Positions 55,016 to 63,969 of a DNA stretch of 64,000 nt are shown here, in pieces. Under the pieces are notes generated by a model. The model saw only the letters and a program-made list of their open reading frames with translations. It searched no databases and was not told the DNA's origin. The DNA lies in the NCBI RefSeq assembly GCF_030161395.1, contig NZ_BSST01000001.1, positions 744,001 through 808,000 on the forward strand, written 5' to 3'. Position 1 is the first letter of the stretch; each line of letters begins with the position of its first letter. The DNA comes from Thalassotalea insulae. GTDB taxonomy: Bacteria > Pseudomonadota > Gammaproteobacteria > Enterobacterales > Alteromonadaceae. A program made the translations under genes and the position numbers.

Positions 55016-55029
55016 TTGATATATATCAA
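55016..55029. promoter_or_regulatory. FNR box of the porin promoter
   Basis: TTGAT-ATAT-ATCAA is a perfect FNR box. On the minus strand a -10-like TATGGT (54994-54989) gives a start near 54982 and puts the box at about -41, the class II activating position. Confidence 0.8.
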
Positions 55030-55065
55030 ATTACTGTCCGCGTTATCCCTACTATCCGGACACAC

Positions 55066-55080
55066 TACTCCTTATGGGTA
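55066..55080. promoter_or_regulatory. Paired NarL-type heptamers upstream of the porin FNR box
   Basis: TACTCCT and the inverted ATGGGTA (TACCCAT on the other strand) both fit TACYNMT. They are separated by one base rather than the usual two, about 50 bases upstream of the FNR box centre. Confidence 0.5.
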
Positions 55081-55105
55081 GTTAGCTACTACTTTTTGCT
55101 AACTT

Positions 55106-55131
55106 AAAAAAAACCGCTGAAATACAGCGGC
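55106..55131 (-). terminator. Intrinsic terminator downstream of the 423-residue transporter gene
   Basis: CCGCTG and CAGCGG arms enclose five bases and are followed by eight T on the minus strand. It insulates the porin promoter from the upstream gene. Confidence 0.85.
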
Positions 55132-55210
55132 AACAAATACAAGTAAAAAATATAATCAGCAGGTTAGCGCAACCTGATTGCTGTTAACAAAAATGAAAGA
55201 CCAATAGTCC

Positions 55211-56482
55211 CTAATCTCGCTCAAGAAAATTCATCGCTATCGCATGTTTAATACGTTGACGATAATTCTCCCGTTGATTAGCCAGATACATCAACAACAT
55301 GCAGGCCGCCAATACTCCATAGAGCAACATAAAACACGCGCTGTAAACACCGATAAAGTCAACAGCAACACCAAAGAGTATTGGCAAGGTACAGCCACCA
55401 AATGCTCCGACCATAGCGACGACGCCACCAACGCTGCCCATTTTTTTGGGATAATGCTGATAAATAATTTTATAAACACTGGCTCGGCCAAACCCCTGAG
55501 CAATACCGATAGTAAACATAAAAAAAGTAAAGACCCAAACATTGACTTCAATTGACAGGTTAACATCCTTTTCTACCCCTTGGATCACCATAGTCGTTGG
55601 CGGGTAACTTAAAAAGAATAAACAGACTAGACAGACCCAAAATACTCCCCAATTCACTTTCTGTGCGCCATATTTATCAGCAAACCAACCGCCGATTGCC
55701 CGCACTAAACTTGAACTGGCGACAAACAATAAGGTTAACGCCATCGCTTGTTGAATCGATAAACCATAAGCGGCAACATAATATTGCGGTAGCCACATAG
55801 TTAAGGCTAAAAAACTGCCAAACACGAAAAAATAATACAAACCAAAACGCCATACTTTCAGCTCTTTCATGGTAGCAAAATGTGTTGACCAGTTGATTTC
55901 TTCCGATGGCTGTAGATATTTAGGGGTTTGTGGTGCAATAAAGGCAAACAGTAGAATGACAAACAGCATACCGCCAGCGTACATAGGGCCAACCATGCTA
56001 ACACCAAACTGCTCGATAATAACGGGAGCAAAAACCAACGTGATCGCAGCACCCGCATTACCAGCACCAAAAATCCCCATAGCAGTGCCCTGATGTTTAG
56101 ATTCAAACCAGTCAACGACATAGCGAATACCTATGGTAAATGATGTACCAGAGATACCAATCATTAAACCTAGCAACAGGTAATCAAAATAGCTTTCTGC
56201 AGTTTTAAGCCAAATAAGCGGTGGAATAAGCACTGCCATCTGGATAAGAAACACCTTTTTAGGTGAGTATTTTTCAACTAAAAAACCAACAGGTAAACGC
56301 AAAATAGCACCGGTGAACATAGGTGCGGCAAGTAGCAAGCCAAACTCTGTTGATGACAACGCCAAATTTTCTTTTAACTGGATACCGAGCACAGCATAAA
56401 GACACCAAACAGAAAAATTGGCGGCAAAAGTTAATGTTGCCAGTGTTAATGCAATATTGGCCTTACTGTGGTGAGTTTGCAT
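55211..56482 (-). CDS. NarK-family nitrate/nitrite transporter (short form)
   Basis: This 423-residue major facilitator has 12 membrane segments and the NNP motif GIFGAGNAGAAITLVFAPV in the N-terminal half, with GGVVAMVGAFGGCTLP as the counterpart in the second half. It resembles NarK1-type nitrate/proton symporters more than the 534-residue narK product. It is divergent from another NNP gene, with ~340 bases between. Three NarK-family proteins in one cluster suggest division of labour between nitrate uptake and nitrite export. Confidence 0.88.
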   Translation of the reverse strand: MQTHHSKANIALTLATLTFAANFSVWCLYAVLGIQLKENLALSSTEFGLLLAAPMFTGAILRLPVGFLVEKYSPKKVFLIQMAVLIPPLIWLKTAESYFDYLLLGLMIGISGTSFTIGIRYVVDWFESKHQGTAMGIFGAGNAGAAITLVFAPVIIEQFGVSMVGPMYAGGMLFVILLFAFIAPQTPKYLQPSEEINWSTHFATMKELKVWRFGLYYFFVFGSFLALTMWLPQYYVAAYGLSIQQAMALTLLFVASSSLVRAIGGWFADKYGAQKVNWGVFWVCLVCLFFLSYPPTTMVIQGVEKDVNLSIEVNVWVFTFFMFTIGIAQGFGRASVYKIIYQHYPKKMGSVGGVVAMVGAFGGCTLPILFGVAVDFIGVYSACFMLLYGVLAACMLLMYLANQRENYRQRIKHAIAMNFLERD

Positions 56483-56497
56483 ATATTAACCTGTTTG

Positions 56498-56511
56498 GGT
56501 TGATATCAACC
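56498..56511. promoter_or_regulatory. Perfect 14-base palindrome before the short transporter gene
   Basis: GGTTGATATCAACC is fully self-complementary and lies 16-29 bases before the start codon on the minus strand. Its TTGA-TATCAA core resembles an FNR box, but the half-sites are 2 bases too close. The regulator, if any, is unknown. Confidence 0.4.
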
Positions 56512-56608
56512 TTAGGTGTCTCCCTAAAAATCAGTATTATCTTCTACTCTAAATATCAATAACACAATACCTCATAGTTTCCCCGCTAACCACTCAAGCC
56601 TTTCCACC

Positions 56609-56624
56609 TACCTCCAATGGGGTA
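56609..56624. promoter_or_regulatory. NarL-type 7-2-7 inverted site between the two transporter genes
   Basis: TACCTCC-AA-TGGGGTA holds two facing heptamers that match TACYNMT except at the last base, with the 2-base gap. It lies ~108 bases upstream of the FNR-like box of the 504-residue-frame transporter. Confidence 0.5.
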
Positions 56625-56717
56625 CCTTCCCTTTATTTACCGCACTATCTCTATAAACAAGGAACAACCTAATAGTGGTAGCCAAGTTAAAACTAGCATT
56701 TTACTAACCTCACAAAC

Positions 56718-56731
56718 TTGATTTAGGTCAA
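56718..56731. promoter_or_regulatory. FNR-like box upstream of the large NNP transporter gene
   Basis: TTGAT-TTAG-GTCAA has one mismatch to the FNR consensus. A plus-strand -10-like TAATGAT lies near 56752-56758, so the box is close to -41. The ATG at 56827 is about 60 bases downstream of the predicted start. Confidence 0.6.
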
Positions 56732-56826
56732 TATTTTATTTCACCAACAAGTAATGATAGCGCTAACGAAAACAAGGCGATTCACGTAATTTGAATTTGC
56801 CGCTAAATACTCTTGGGAGACGTACT

Positions 56827-58305
56827 ATGTCTGAAGCCGATGGAAAAATGCGACTACTCAATTTTGGAGACCCCAAAATCAAAACTTTGCATATCACTTG
56901 GTTTGCATTCTTTTTAACCTTTGTCGTGTGGTTTAGCCACGCCCCTATGCTGGCATTTATTAAAGAAGCCTTTGATTTATCAAGCGCCCAAATAAAAGCT
57001 CTGCTGATATTAAACGTAGCACTAACGATACCTGCCCGTATTGTCATTGGCATTTTAGTAGATAAATACGGCCCGAGAATTGTTTACAGCGGATTGCTAT
57101 TTATTTCCGCTTTTACTTGTTTAGGTTTTGCTTTTGCCGACAGTTATGAGCGTCTTGCGCTATTTCGCTTCTTACTAGGCTTTACCGGTGCAGGATTTGT
57201 TATCGGTATTCGTATGGTGGGAGAGTGGTTCCCGGCAAAACAAGTAGGGATCGCTGAAGGTATATACGGTGGCTGGGGCAACTTTGGTTCAGCCGCAGCA
57301 GCCATGACCTTGCCTACCTTGGCCGCTGTTTTCGGCGGAGAAGACGGCTGGCGTTATGCTATTGGTGTTACCGGTATTATTATTGGCTTATATAGCTTTA
57401 TTTATTACAATCAGGCACGTAATACCCCAAAAGGTTCCACTTATTTCAAACCGAAAAAGAATGGCGGTTTAGAAGTCACTAGCTGGAAAGATTTTTATTT
57501 CTATTTGGCAATGAACGTCCCTATGTACCTTGCCCTTGCGGTGCTTGCCTGGAAATTATCACCAGCAGGCGTTAGCTTATTTAGCGAACAAACCATGTAT
57601 ATCGCATGGATTGTGTTAGCGGTCTTAATGGTTTTCCAAATTAGACAAATCTGGATAGTTAATAAAGACAACTTAACTAACGGGGTTGCAGATTTAGAAA
57701 AATATCATTTTAAGAATGTCGCGATCTTAGATGTTGCCTATTTTGTGACATTTGGCTCAGAATTAGCGGTTGTTTCTATGTTGCCATTATTCTTTTTGGA
57801 AACATTTGATGGCCTAGATCCAGTTAAGGCAGGCTTACTGGCATCAGGTTTTGCCTTTATGAACTTAGTCGCTCGTCCAACGGGTGGTCACTTATCCGAT
57901 AAAATTGGTCGCCGTAAAAGCTTAATGGTATTAATTGGCGGTTTAGCAGTAGGCTATTTTGTCCTTAGCCAAATAACCGGTGCTTGGGCTATTCCATTAG
58001 CGGTAATTGCTACCATGTGCTGTTCATTCTTTGTCCAAGCAGGCGAAGGTGCGGTGTTTGCTATCGTTCCTCTGGTTAAACGTCGTATGACCGGACAGAT
58101 TGCCGGTATGGCAGGTGCTTATGGCAACGTTGGTGCAGTTACCTATTTAACCGTATTATCATTTGTTGATTACAGCACCTTCTTTATGGTCATCGGCTGT
58201 TCAGCATTAGTCATTTTCTTCGCCGCTTGGTTTTTAGATGAGCCGCGAGGACAAATTGCTGAAGTAATGGAAGATGGTACCGTTCATATGATAGATGTCT
58301 CTTAG
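56827..58305 (+). CDS. NNP-family nitrate/nitrite transporter (NarK/NasA type)
   Basis: This 12-segment major facilitator has 492 residues from the ATG at 56827, which has GGGAG 7 bases upstream; a longer frame opens 36 bases earlier. The nitrate signatures are [16 protein letters not shown] near residue 148 and [16 protein letters not shown] near residue 428. It precedes a PP2C/kinase fusion gene in the same orientation. In pseudomonads a similar pair belongs to the assimilatory nas cluster, but the nitrite and assimilatory nitrate reductase genes are absent here. A terminator separates it from the kinase gene. Confidence 0.88.
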   Translation: MSEADGKMRLLNFGDPKIKTLHITWFAFFLTFVVWFSHAPMLAFIKEAFDLSSAQIKALLILNVALTIPARIVIGILVDKYGPRIVYSGLLFISAFTCLGFAFADSYERLALFRFLLGFTGAGFVIGIRMVGEWFPAKQVGIAEGIYGGWGNFGSAAAAMTLPTLAAVFGGEDGWRYAIGVTGIIIGLYSFIYYNQARNTPKGSTYFKPKKNGGLEVTSWKDFYFYLAMNVPMYLALAVLAWKLSPAGVSLFSEQTMYIAWIVLAVLMVFQIRQIWIVNKDNLTNGVADLEKYHFKNVAILDVAYFVTFGSELAVVSMLPLFFLETFDGLDPVKAGLLASGFAFMNLVARPTGGHLSDKIGRRKSLMVLIGGLAVGYFVLSQITGAWAIPLAVIATMCCSFFVQAGEGAVFAIVPLVKRRMTGQIAGMAGAYGNVGAVTYLTVLSFVDYSTFFMVIGCSALVIFFAAWFLDEPRGQIAEVMEDGTVHMIDVS

Positions 58306-58336
58306 TCATGCACCTAAAGAGCGAATAAGAGCAATG

Positions 58337-58377
58337 GTTAAAGCGAGCACTATAGGCTCGCTTTAACTGTTTTTATT
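58337..58377 (+). terminator. Strong intrinsic terminator after the NNP transporter gene
   Basis: Perfect 12-base arms GTTAAAGCGAGC and GCTCGCTTTAAC enclose 7 bases and are followed by TGTTTTTATTT. Confidence 0.88.
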
Positions 58378-58378
58378 T

Positions 58379-58417
58379 ATTGGGATATATGCTTAAGTAA
58401 CAAGTATATATCCCAAT
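58379..58417 (+). promoter_or_regulatory. 12-base inverted repeat in front of the phosphatase/kinase gene
   Basis: Perfect arms ATTGGGATATAT (58379-58390) and ATATATCCCAAT (58406-58417) are separated by 15 bases, ending 8 bases before the AGGG ribosome binding site. It could be an mRNA leader hairpin, possibly controlling translation, or an operator with two half-sites two helical turns apart. It is not a terminator: no T run follows. Confidence 0.55.
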
Positions 58418-58437
58418 AGGTGAACAGGGTAAATGAC

Positions 58438-60168
58438 ATGAATGAAACCTCGAGCCAACTGCAGGTATCCATTGGTAGTCAATCCATCGCTGGGCTAAAG
58501 CCAGTTAATGAAGATGCGGTAGCATTTAATATTCCTGACAACGATACTGCTGTTAGTAGCAAAGGCATCTGTTGTGCTTTAGCTGACGGTGTTAGCACCG
58601 CAGAAGCAGGTCAACAGGCCAGTAGCACGGCCGTCGCCCGTTTTGTTGAAGATTATTATTTATCACCAGATACCTGGTCGGTATCCCACTGTGGTAAGAA
58701 GATTCTGTCAGCTACAAATTTATCTTTGTTTAAAAAAAGTCATCAATATGCCTCTGAACAAAAAGGCTATTTATGTACTTTTGTCGGACTGGTATTTAAA
58801 TCTCAAACCGCCCATTTTTTTCATATCGGTGACAGCCGGATCTTTTTACTCAGAAATGGTGAACTCAAACAATTGACTCGCGATCACTGTGCCTATATCA
58901 CCGAAGGCAAGAGTTACCTCACTCGTGCCCTAGGGATGGATAACAATGTCCATATCGATTACGGCAAACTTGCACTTAATACTGGTGATCAATTTTTATT
59001 AACCACAGATGGTGTCCATGACTTTATTAGTGAACAAGACATCATAGATATTTTATCAACGTCAATTGGTGCACAAGAAAAAGCCGAACAACTGGTGCAA
59101 TTAGCTCTTAGCAAACAAAGTGATGACAATATTTCATGTATCGTTAGCGAAATCACCAGCATAGCCAAAGAAAGTTTGGATGATTTTAACACTAAGCTTA
59201 CCCGTTTACCGTTTCCACCACCGTTAGAACCAGGAATGAAACTTGATGGTTTTGTCGTTGAAAAAGAATTATTTGCCAGTAGTCGCTCACAACTTTATCT
59301 AGTTTCTGACACCAGCTCAGGTGAGCAAGTGGTAATGAAAACGCCGTCAATTAATTTTAGTGACGATATTCATTACATTGATCGTTTTATTCAGGAGGAA
59401 TGGATAGGCAAAAGGCTAAGTAGCAAGTACATTGTCAAAGTGCTACATCAAAACCGCCCTCGCACTTGTTTATATTATTTAATGGAATATGTCGAAGGAA
59501 TCGGTCTGGATAAGTGGATACTGAAAAATCCCTTACCCGCTCCTAAAATAGCGATTAATATCGTTAAGCAGATAGCGCAGGGATTAAACGACTTTCACGA
59601 AAAAGAAACCATTCATCAGGATTTAAAACCCGCTAACATACTGATCAATAAACAAAGAGAAATAAAAATCGTCGACTTTGGTTCAACCTTCGTCGCTGGT
59701 ACAGCAGAATTGTTTAACCCGATAGAACACGAAGGGGCACTCGGCACCGCAACTTACTCAGATCCCCAATATCTATTAGGCCATAATACCGGAGTTCAAG
59801 GAGACTTATATGCTCTTGCCACCTTGGCCTATGAAATATTTACCGGTAAACTCCCTTATGGCGAAAAAATTGAAGAGTGCCGTAATGCTTTTGATTATGA
59901 CAGGTTACGCTATATTCCCGCTAGCCATTATAATCCAGTGATCCCTATCTGGTTTGATCGAGCGTTGGAAAAAGGCGTGCAGATCCATCCAGAAAAACGT
60001 TACTTAACGCTGGAAGAGTTCATCACAGATTTAACCCAGCCCAACCCGGCATTTTTACTCGACGTGCCCGAACTCAAAGACAAGCAAAGTAAAGTATGGT
60101 TTTGGCTGATGTTATCAAGTTTATGGGTAGCAATGCTGATCATAGTCGTCAGCTTATTTAAAAGCTGA
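58438..60168 (+). CDS. Bifunctional PP2C phosphatase / Ser-Thr protein kinase
   Basis: This 576-residue fusion (ATG at 58438 with AGGG 8 bases upstream) has an N-terminal PP2C phosphatase domain (~5-240: NEDAVAF, LADGVS, GDSRIFLL, TTDGVHDF, SDDNIS). A Hanks-type kinase domain follows (~265-535), with the VMK lysine, HQDLKPANILI in place of HRDLKPEN, the DFG motif VDFGST and GTATYSDPQYL in place of APE. A single membrane segment ends the protein (~550-572), so it is a tail-anchored cytoplasmic enzyme. Similar fusions sit beside nitrate transporter genes in other gammaproteobacteria; the substrates are unknown. Confidence 0.9.
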   Translation: MNETSSQLQVSIGSQSIAGLKPVNEDAVAFNIPDNDTAVSSKGICCALADGVSTAEAGQQASSTAVARFVEDYYLSPDTWSVSHCGKKILSATNLSLFKKSHQYASEQKGYLCTFVGLVFKSQTAHFFHIGDSRIFLLRNGELKQLTRDHCAYITEGKSYLTRALGMDNNVHIDYGKLALNTGDQFLLTTDGVHDFISEQDIIDILSTSIGAQEKAEQLVQLALSKQSDDNISCIVSEITSIAKESLDDFNTKLTRLPFPPPLEPGMKLDGFVVEKELFASSRSQLYLVSDTSSGEQVVMKTPSINFSDDIHYIDRFIQEEWIGKRLSSKYIVKVLHQNRPRTCLYYLMEYVEGIGLDKWILKNPLPAPKIAINIVKQIAQGLNDFHEKETIHQDLKPANILINKQREIKIVDFGSTFVAGTAELFNPIEHEGALGTATYSDPQYLLGHNTGVQGDLYALATLAYEIFTGKLPYGEKIEECRNAFDYDRLRYIPASHYNPVIPIWFDRALEKGVQIHPEKRYLTLEEFITDLTQPNPAFLLDVPELKDKQSKVWFWLMLSSLWVAMLIIVVSLFKS

Positions 60169-60199
60169 CGTTAATAAAGCGACTAAATATTTACAAAAT

Positions 60200-60592
60200 T
60201 TAGTTGACCATCATTTCAATCGGATTGCCTGCACGATCAAGCACCAGATAGTTAGCGATATTTTTACCGGTAACTAAATCATTGGTCATTTTATTTAAAT
60301 ATGGTTCAGCATCTTCAGTACTTGGCGCCTGGTTATTGCTACCACTTAGTCCTGAAACAAACATTAATTGCCAGCTTTTATCAATGCTATCAGCTTCGGC
60401 GACCAATGCCTCAAAGCCAGATAATTCTTCAGGTAACTTGTCGACGCACATCACCGGAGCCAAATGCCCCTTTTGCAATTTCTTTTGCTTACGGGCGTTT
60501 TTTTCTTCCGGTCGGATGAATAAAAATAACAAACGTTGTGGTTGTTCCTGCTCACTTGCCATTTTAAGTAATTCTGAAAACATTTTACTCAT
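60200..60592 (-). CDS. Conserved hypothetical protein
   Basis: This 130-residue soluble protein has no signal peptide or membrane segment. The N-terminus is helical (MSKMFSELLKMASEQEQPQR), then RLLFLFIRPEE and a basic patch (KNARKQKKLQKG), and the C-terminus ends in NYLVLDRAGNPIEMMVN. Proteins of this type occur in Shewanella and Vibrio, where I recall a misleading ribonucleotide reductase label; no such activity is visible. It is convergent with the phosphatase/kinase gene with 31 bases between. Confidence 0.72.
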   Translation of the reverse strand: MSKMFSELLKMASEQEQPQRLLFLFIRPEEKNARKQKKLQKGHLAPVMCVDKLPEELSGFEALVAEADSIDKSWQLMFVSGLSGSNNQAPSTEDAEPYLNKMTNDLVTGKNIANYLVLDRAGNPIEMMVN

Positions 60593-60825
60593 GTGCTTTC
60601 CTAATGATTCGATATCATTTCATTTTATCAGTTAATAAGATGATATAAATGCTCATCACGAGGTACTCACTAAGAGGTAAAGGTTAGGATTTAGAAATTG
60701 AAACGGGTAAAAAAACGCTTATCATTATTTGTACACTAACAGATAGCTTGTATACGTCGTATCAATGCGAGAATGATATCAAGGCAATAAAAAACGGCTG
60801 AGATAACTTAAGCTAACGATAAGCA

Positions 60826-60922
60826 GCCACTATCAAATTAGCCACTATCAAATTAGCCACTATCAAATTAGCCACTATCAAATTAGCCACTATCAAATTA
60901 GCCACTATCAAATTAGCCACTA
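60826..60922. repeat. 15-bp tandem repeat array, six copies
   Basis: GCCACTATCAAATTA occurs six times without a mismatch (60826-60915), followed by a partial copy (GCCACTA). It is flanked by the inverted pair GATAAGC (60818-60824) and GCTTATC (60926-60932). The repeats are direct with no spacers, so it is not a CRISPR array. Identical copies imply recent expansion by slippage, and copy number may vary between strains. Confidence 0.92.
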
Positions 60923-60993
60923 AGCAGCTTATCTATCAAGAGTGAATTGCGGCAAGTAATTAAACTATTAGCACGATGAAAATTTTTTCTTGT

Positions 60994-61024
60994 AAAAAAA
61001 AAGACCACCCTGAGGTGGTCTTTT
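60994..61024 (-). terminator. Intrinsic terminator of hupB
   Basis: GACCACC and GGTGGTC arms enclose CTGA, with a long T run on the minus strand, 25 bases after the hupB stop. Confidence 0.9.
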
Positions 61025-61048
61025 CATAATTCTTAAACGTAACTGTGA

Positions 61049-61321
61049 TTAGTTACATGCATCTTTTAAAGCTTTACCAGCTTTGAATGATGGGATTTTA
61101 GCAGCTGCGATTTCAATAGTCGCACCAGTTTGTGGGTTACGGCCAGTACGTGCAGCACGGTCACGTACAGAGAAAGTACCAAAACCAACTAATGCTACTT
61201 GCTCACCGCCTTTTAATTCGTCAGTAACAGCTTCGATAAATGAATCTAATGCACGACCAGCTGCAGCTTTAGAAATGTCAGCACCAGCAGCAATTTTCTC
61301 GATTAATTGAGATTTATTCAC
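61049..61321 (-). CDS. hupB: DNA-binding protein HU-beta
   Basis: HU is a dimeric nucleoid protein that bends DNA without sequence preference. The 90 residues have the standard helix-turn-helix dimer part ([20 protein letters not shown]) and the DNA-binding arm signature [21 protein letters not shown]. It lies downstream of lon in the same orientation, the conserved lon-hupB order, which supports the hupB rather than hupA name. It has its own terminator. Confidence 0.95.
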   Translation of the reverse strand: MNKSQLIEKIAAGADISKAAAGRALDSFIEAVTDELKGGEQVALVGFGTFSVRDRAARTGRNPQTGATIEIAAAKIPSFKAGKALKDACN

Positions 61322-61611
61322 AGTATATTCCCCTTCAATTGTTATTATTCAGCGCTATCTTTTGTTTTTAGCGTCCTGCAGAAACTTTTATAACAAGCTT
61401 CTTTTTGAACATCAAGCACTGAGTTAAAGAAATTCTAAATTAAGATAATTATTTTTATCTCACCTAGACCCCTTGTTTATATTGGGGTCCAGCATTTAAA
61501 GCATCACTAACTTACCATAGTTTCAAACTTTGGAAAGCCCTAATTAGTATTTTTTTGCTTTTTTTTCACTTTTTTTGCGATTTCACTCAAAAAAACACCA
61601 TTTTTCATGGG
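61322..61611. other. hupB promoter region
   Basis: The ~290 bases between lon and hupB hold the hupB upstream region. The half next to the lon stop is T-rich, but I see no clean terminator stem. No gene or RNA was found. Confidence 0.4.
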
Positions 61612-63969
61612 CTAGCTGTCTAATTTCCACTTTTCTACCGGGTATTCCAATGCAATTTCCAGCACTTCTTCAATCCATTTTACCGGATGAATTGCCAAAT
61701 CAGCTTTGACATTATCTGGAATTTCTTTTAAATCACGTTCGTTATCCTTTGGAATAATAACCGTTTTTATACCACCACGATGAGCCGCGAGTAATTTCTC
61801 TTTTAATCCGCCAATAGGTAATACTTCACCACGCAAGGTGATCTCACCTGTCATCGCAACATCCGCTTTGACCGGATTACCCGTCAAACTTGATACCAAC
61901 GCTGTACACATACCAATACCAGCACTTGGACCATCTTTCGGCGTAGCTCCTTCAGGAACATGGACGTGAATATCACGTTTTTCATAGAAATCATCATTAA
62001 TACGTAAAGCATCCGCACGGCTACGTACGACCGTCATCGCAGCTTGAATCGACTCCTGCATCACATCACCTAACGAGCCGGTGTAAGAAAGTTTACCTTT
62101 ACCCGGCACAGATGCGGTTTCAATGGTTAACAGCTCTCCCCCCACTGAAGTCCAAGCAAGACCAGTCACTAAGCCAACACGATTTTCATCATCGGCCTTG
62201 CCATAATCAAAACGTTGTACTCCTAAGAACTCAGCCAGGTTATCTTGGTTGATCACAACTTTCTTCAATGATTTATCTAACAATATTGCCTTAACCGCTT
62301 TGCGACACAATTTAGAGATTTCTCGTTCTAGGCTACGGACCCCAGCTTCACGAGTGTAATAACGAATAATGCCAATTATCGCACTATCATCAATTTCAAT
62401 TTCTTTTTCTTTCAAGCCATTACGCTCAATTTGCTTAGTCATTAAATGACGCTTAGCAATATTAAGTTTTTCATCTTCGGTATAGCCGGATAGGCGAATA
62501 ACTTCCATGCGGTCTAATAACGGACCGGGAATATCCATACTGTTAGAGGTGGCAACAAACATCACATCAGATAAGTCATAATCCACTTCGAGATAATGAT
62601 CGTTAAAGCTTGAGTTTTGTTCCGGGTCTAATACTTCCAGCAAGGCTGAAGCAGGATCACCACGCATATCAGAAGCCATCTTATCGATTTCATCTAATAA
62701 GAACAGTGGGTTCTTCACCCCTACCTTAGCAATTTTCTGAATAAGCTTCCCTGGTAAAGAACCAATATAAGTCCGGCGATGACCACGAATTTCCGCTTCA
62801 TCTCTAACACCACCCAACGCCATACGGACATATTTTCGTCCAGTAGATTTAGCAATAGATTGCCCTAACGAGGTTTTACCGACACCTGGAGGGCCAACTA
62901 AACACAGAATAGGCCCTTTCAGCTGGCTTACCCGTTGCTGTACCGCTAAATACTCTAAAATACGCTCTTTGACTTTCTCTAAGCCATAATGGTCTTTTTC
63001 TAAAATTTCTTCTGCTAACGCCAGATTACGTTTTAACTTACTGCGTTTTTTCCATGGTACATTAGTCATCCAATCGATATAACTACGGACCACCGTAGCT
63101 TCTGCTGACATAGATGACATCATTTTCAATTTTTTAAGTTCAGCTAGCGTTTTCTCTTTCGCCTCTTTCGGCATTTGAGCTTCTTCTATTTGTTTTTCAA
63201 TTTGCTCATGTTCATTAACACCGTCTTCATCATCGCCTAACTCTTTTTGAATCGCTTTCATTTGCTCATTCAAATAATACTCGCGCTGACTTTTTTCCAT
63301 TTGCTTTTTCACACGAGTACGAATTTTTTTCTCGACTTGTAGCAAATCGATTTCACCTTCCATTAATGCCATTAAATGTTCAAGGCGCTCGGCAATGTTA
63401 GTGATTTCCAATACTTTCTGCTTTTCCGCTAGTTTTAACGGCATATGAGCCGCCATGGTATCAGCGAGTTGCTCTGCATCATCGATACCAGAAACCGAGG
63501 TTAACACTTCTGGTGGGATTTTTTTATTAAGCTTAACGTAACCTTCAAACTGAGAAATTGCTGAACGCACTAGTACATCAAGATTTTCAGCGTTATCACC
63601 TTCTATATTAAGAAAATTGATATCAGCGGTAAAATAATTTTCTGTCTCTACAAATTGACTGATGCTCGCGCGTTTAACCCCTTCGACTAAAACTTTAACC
63701 GTACCATCGGGCAATTTAAGCATTTGTAAAATAGTGGCTACCGTTCCGGTTAAATAGACATCATCAGCAGTAGGATCATCGATAGCAGCATCTTTTTGCG
63801 CCACTAAAAACACTTGCTTATCACTTTCCATCGCAATGTCTAAACAACGGATCGACTTTTCTCTACCAACAAATAATGGGATGACCATTTGCGGATAGAC
63901 CACAACATCACGTAAGGCTAATACTGGGATAGCAGCAATTATAGTTACATCAGCTAATTCTTCTGACAT
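61612..63969 (-). CDS. lon: ATP-dependent Lon protease
   Basis: Lon degrades misfolded and regulatory proteins in the cytoplasm. The 785 residues match the usual length. They comprise the N-terminal substrate-binding domain (~10-205), a coiled coil, the AAA+ domain with Walker [11 protein letters not shown] near residue 355 and Walker [11 protein letters not shown], and the protease domain with the catalytic Ser in PKDGPSAG near residue 675 and the Lys in the following [11 protein letters not shown] region. GAGAG lies before the ATG. clpX, usually upstream, would be just outside the window. Confidence 0.97.
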   Translation of the reverse strand: MSEELADVTIIAAIPVLALRDVVVYPQMVIPLFVGREKSIRCLDIAMESDKQVFLVAQKDAAIDDPTADDVYLTGTVATILQMLKLPDGTVKVLVEGVKRASISQFVETENYFTADINFLNIEGDNAENLDVLVRSAISQFEGYVKLNKKIPPEVLTSVSGIDDAEQLADTMAAHMPLKLAEKQKVLEITNIAERLEHLMALMEGEIDLLQVEKKIRTRVKKQMEKSQREYYLNEQMKAIQKELGDDEDGVNEHEQIEKQIEEAQMPKEAKEKTLAELKKLKMMSSMSAEATVVRSYIDWMTNVPWKKRSKLKRNLALAEEILEKDHYGLEKVKERILEYLAVQQRVSQLKGPILCLVGPPGVGKTSLGQSIAKSTGRKYVRMALGGVRDEAEIRGHRRTYIGSLPGKLIQKIAKVGVKNPLFLLDEIDKMASDMRGDPASALLEVLDPEQNSSFNDHYLEVDYDLSDVMFVATSNSMDIPGPLLDRMEVIRLSGYTEDEKLNIAKRHLMTKQIERNGLKEKEIEIDDSAIIGIIRYYTREAGVRSLEREISKLCRKAVKAILLDKSLKKVVINQDNLAEFLGVQRFDYGKADDENRVGLVTGLAWTSVGGELLTIETASVPGKGKLSYTGSLGDVMQESIQAAMTVVRSRADALRINDDFYEKRDIHVHVPEGATPKDGPSAGIGMCTALVSSLTGNPVKADVAMTGEITLRGEVLPIGGLKEKLLAAHRGGIKTVIIPKDNERDLKEIPDNVKADLAIHPVKWIEEVLEIALEYPVEKWKLDS

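Larger units (their letters stand above)
60593..61048. other. Intergenic region between the hypothetical gene and hupB
   Basis: These ~455 bases contain the promoter side of the hypothetical gene, the 15-base tandem repeat array and the hupB terminator. No gene or RNA was recognised. It marks the right edge of the nitrate region. Confidence 0.5.

Noticed and set aside
56498..56511. FNR box before the short transporter gene
   Set aside because: The half-sites TTGAT and ATCAA overlap with only 2 bases between TTGA and TCAA instead of the required spacing; listed only as a palindrome.
60826..60922. CRISPR array
   Set aside because: The units are direct 15-base repeats with no spacers, and no cas gene is present.
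36150..61048. Transposase, integrase or tRNA-based attachment site at the edges of the nitrate region
   Set aside because: I looked at both edges and found none, so the insertion idea rests only on gene order.
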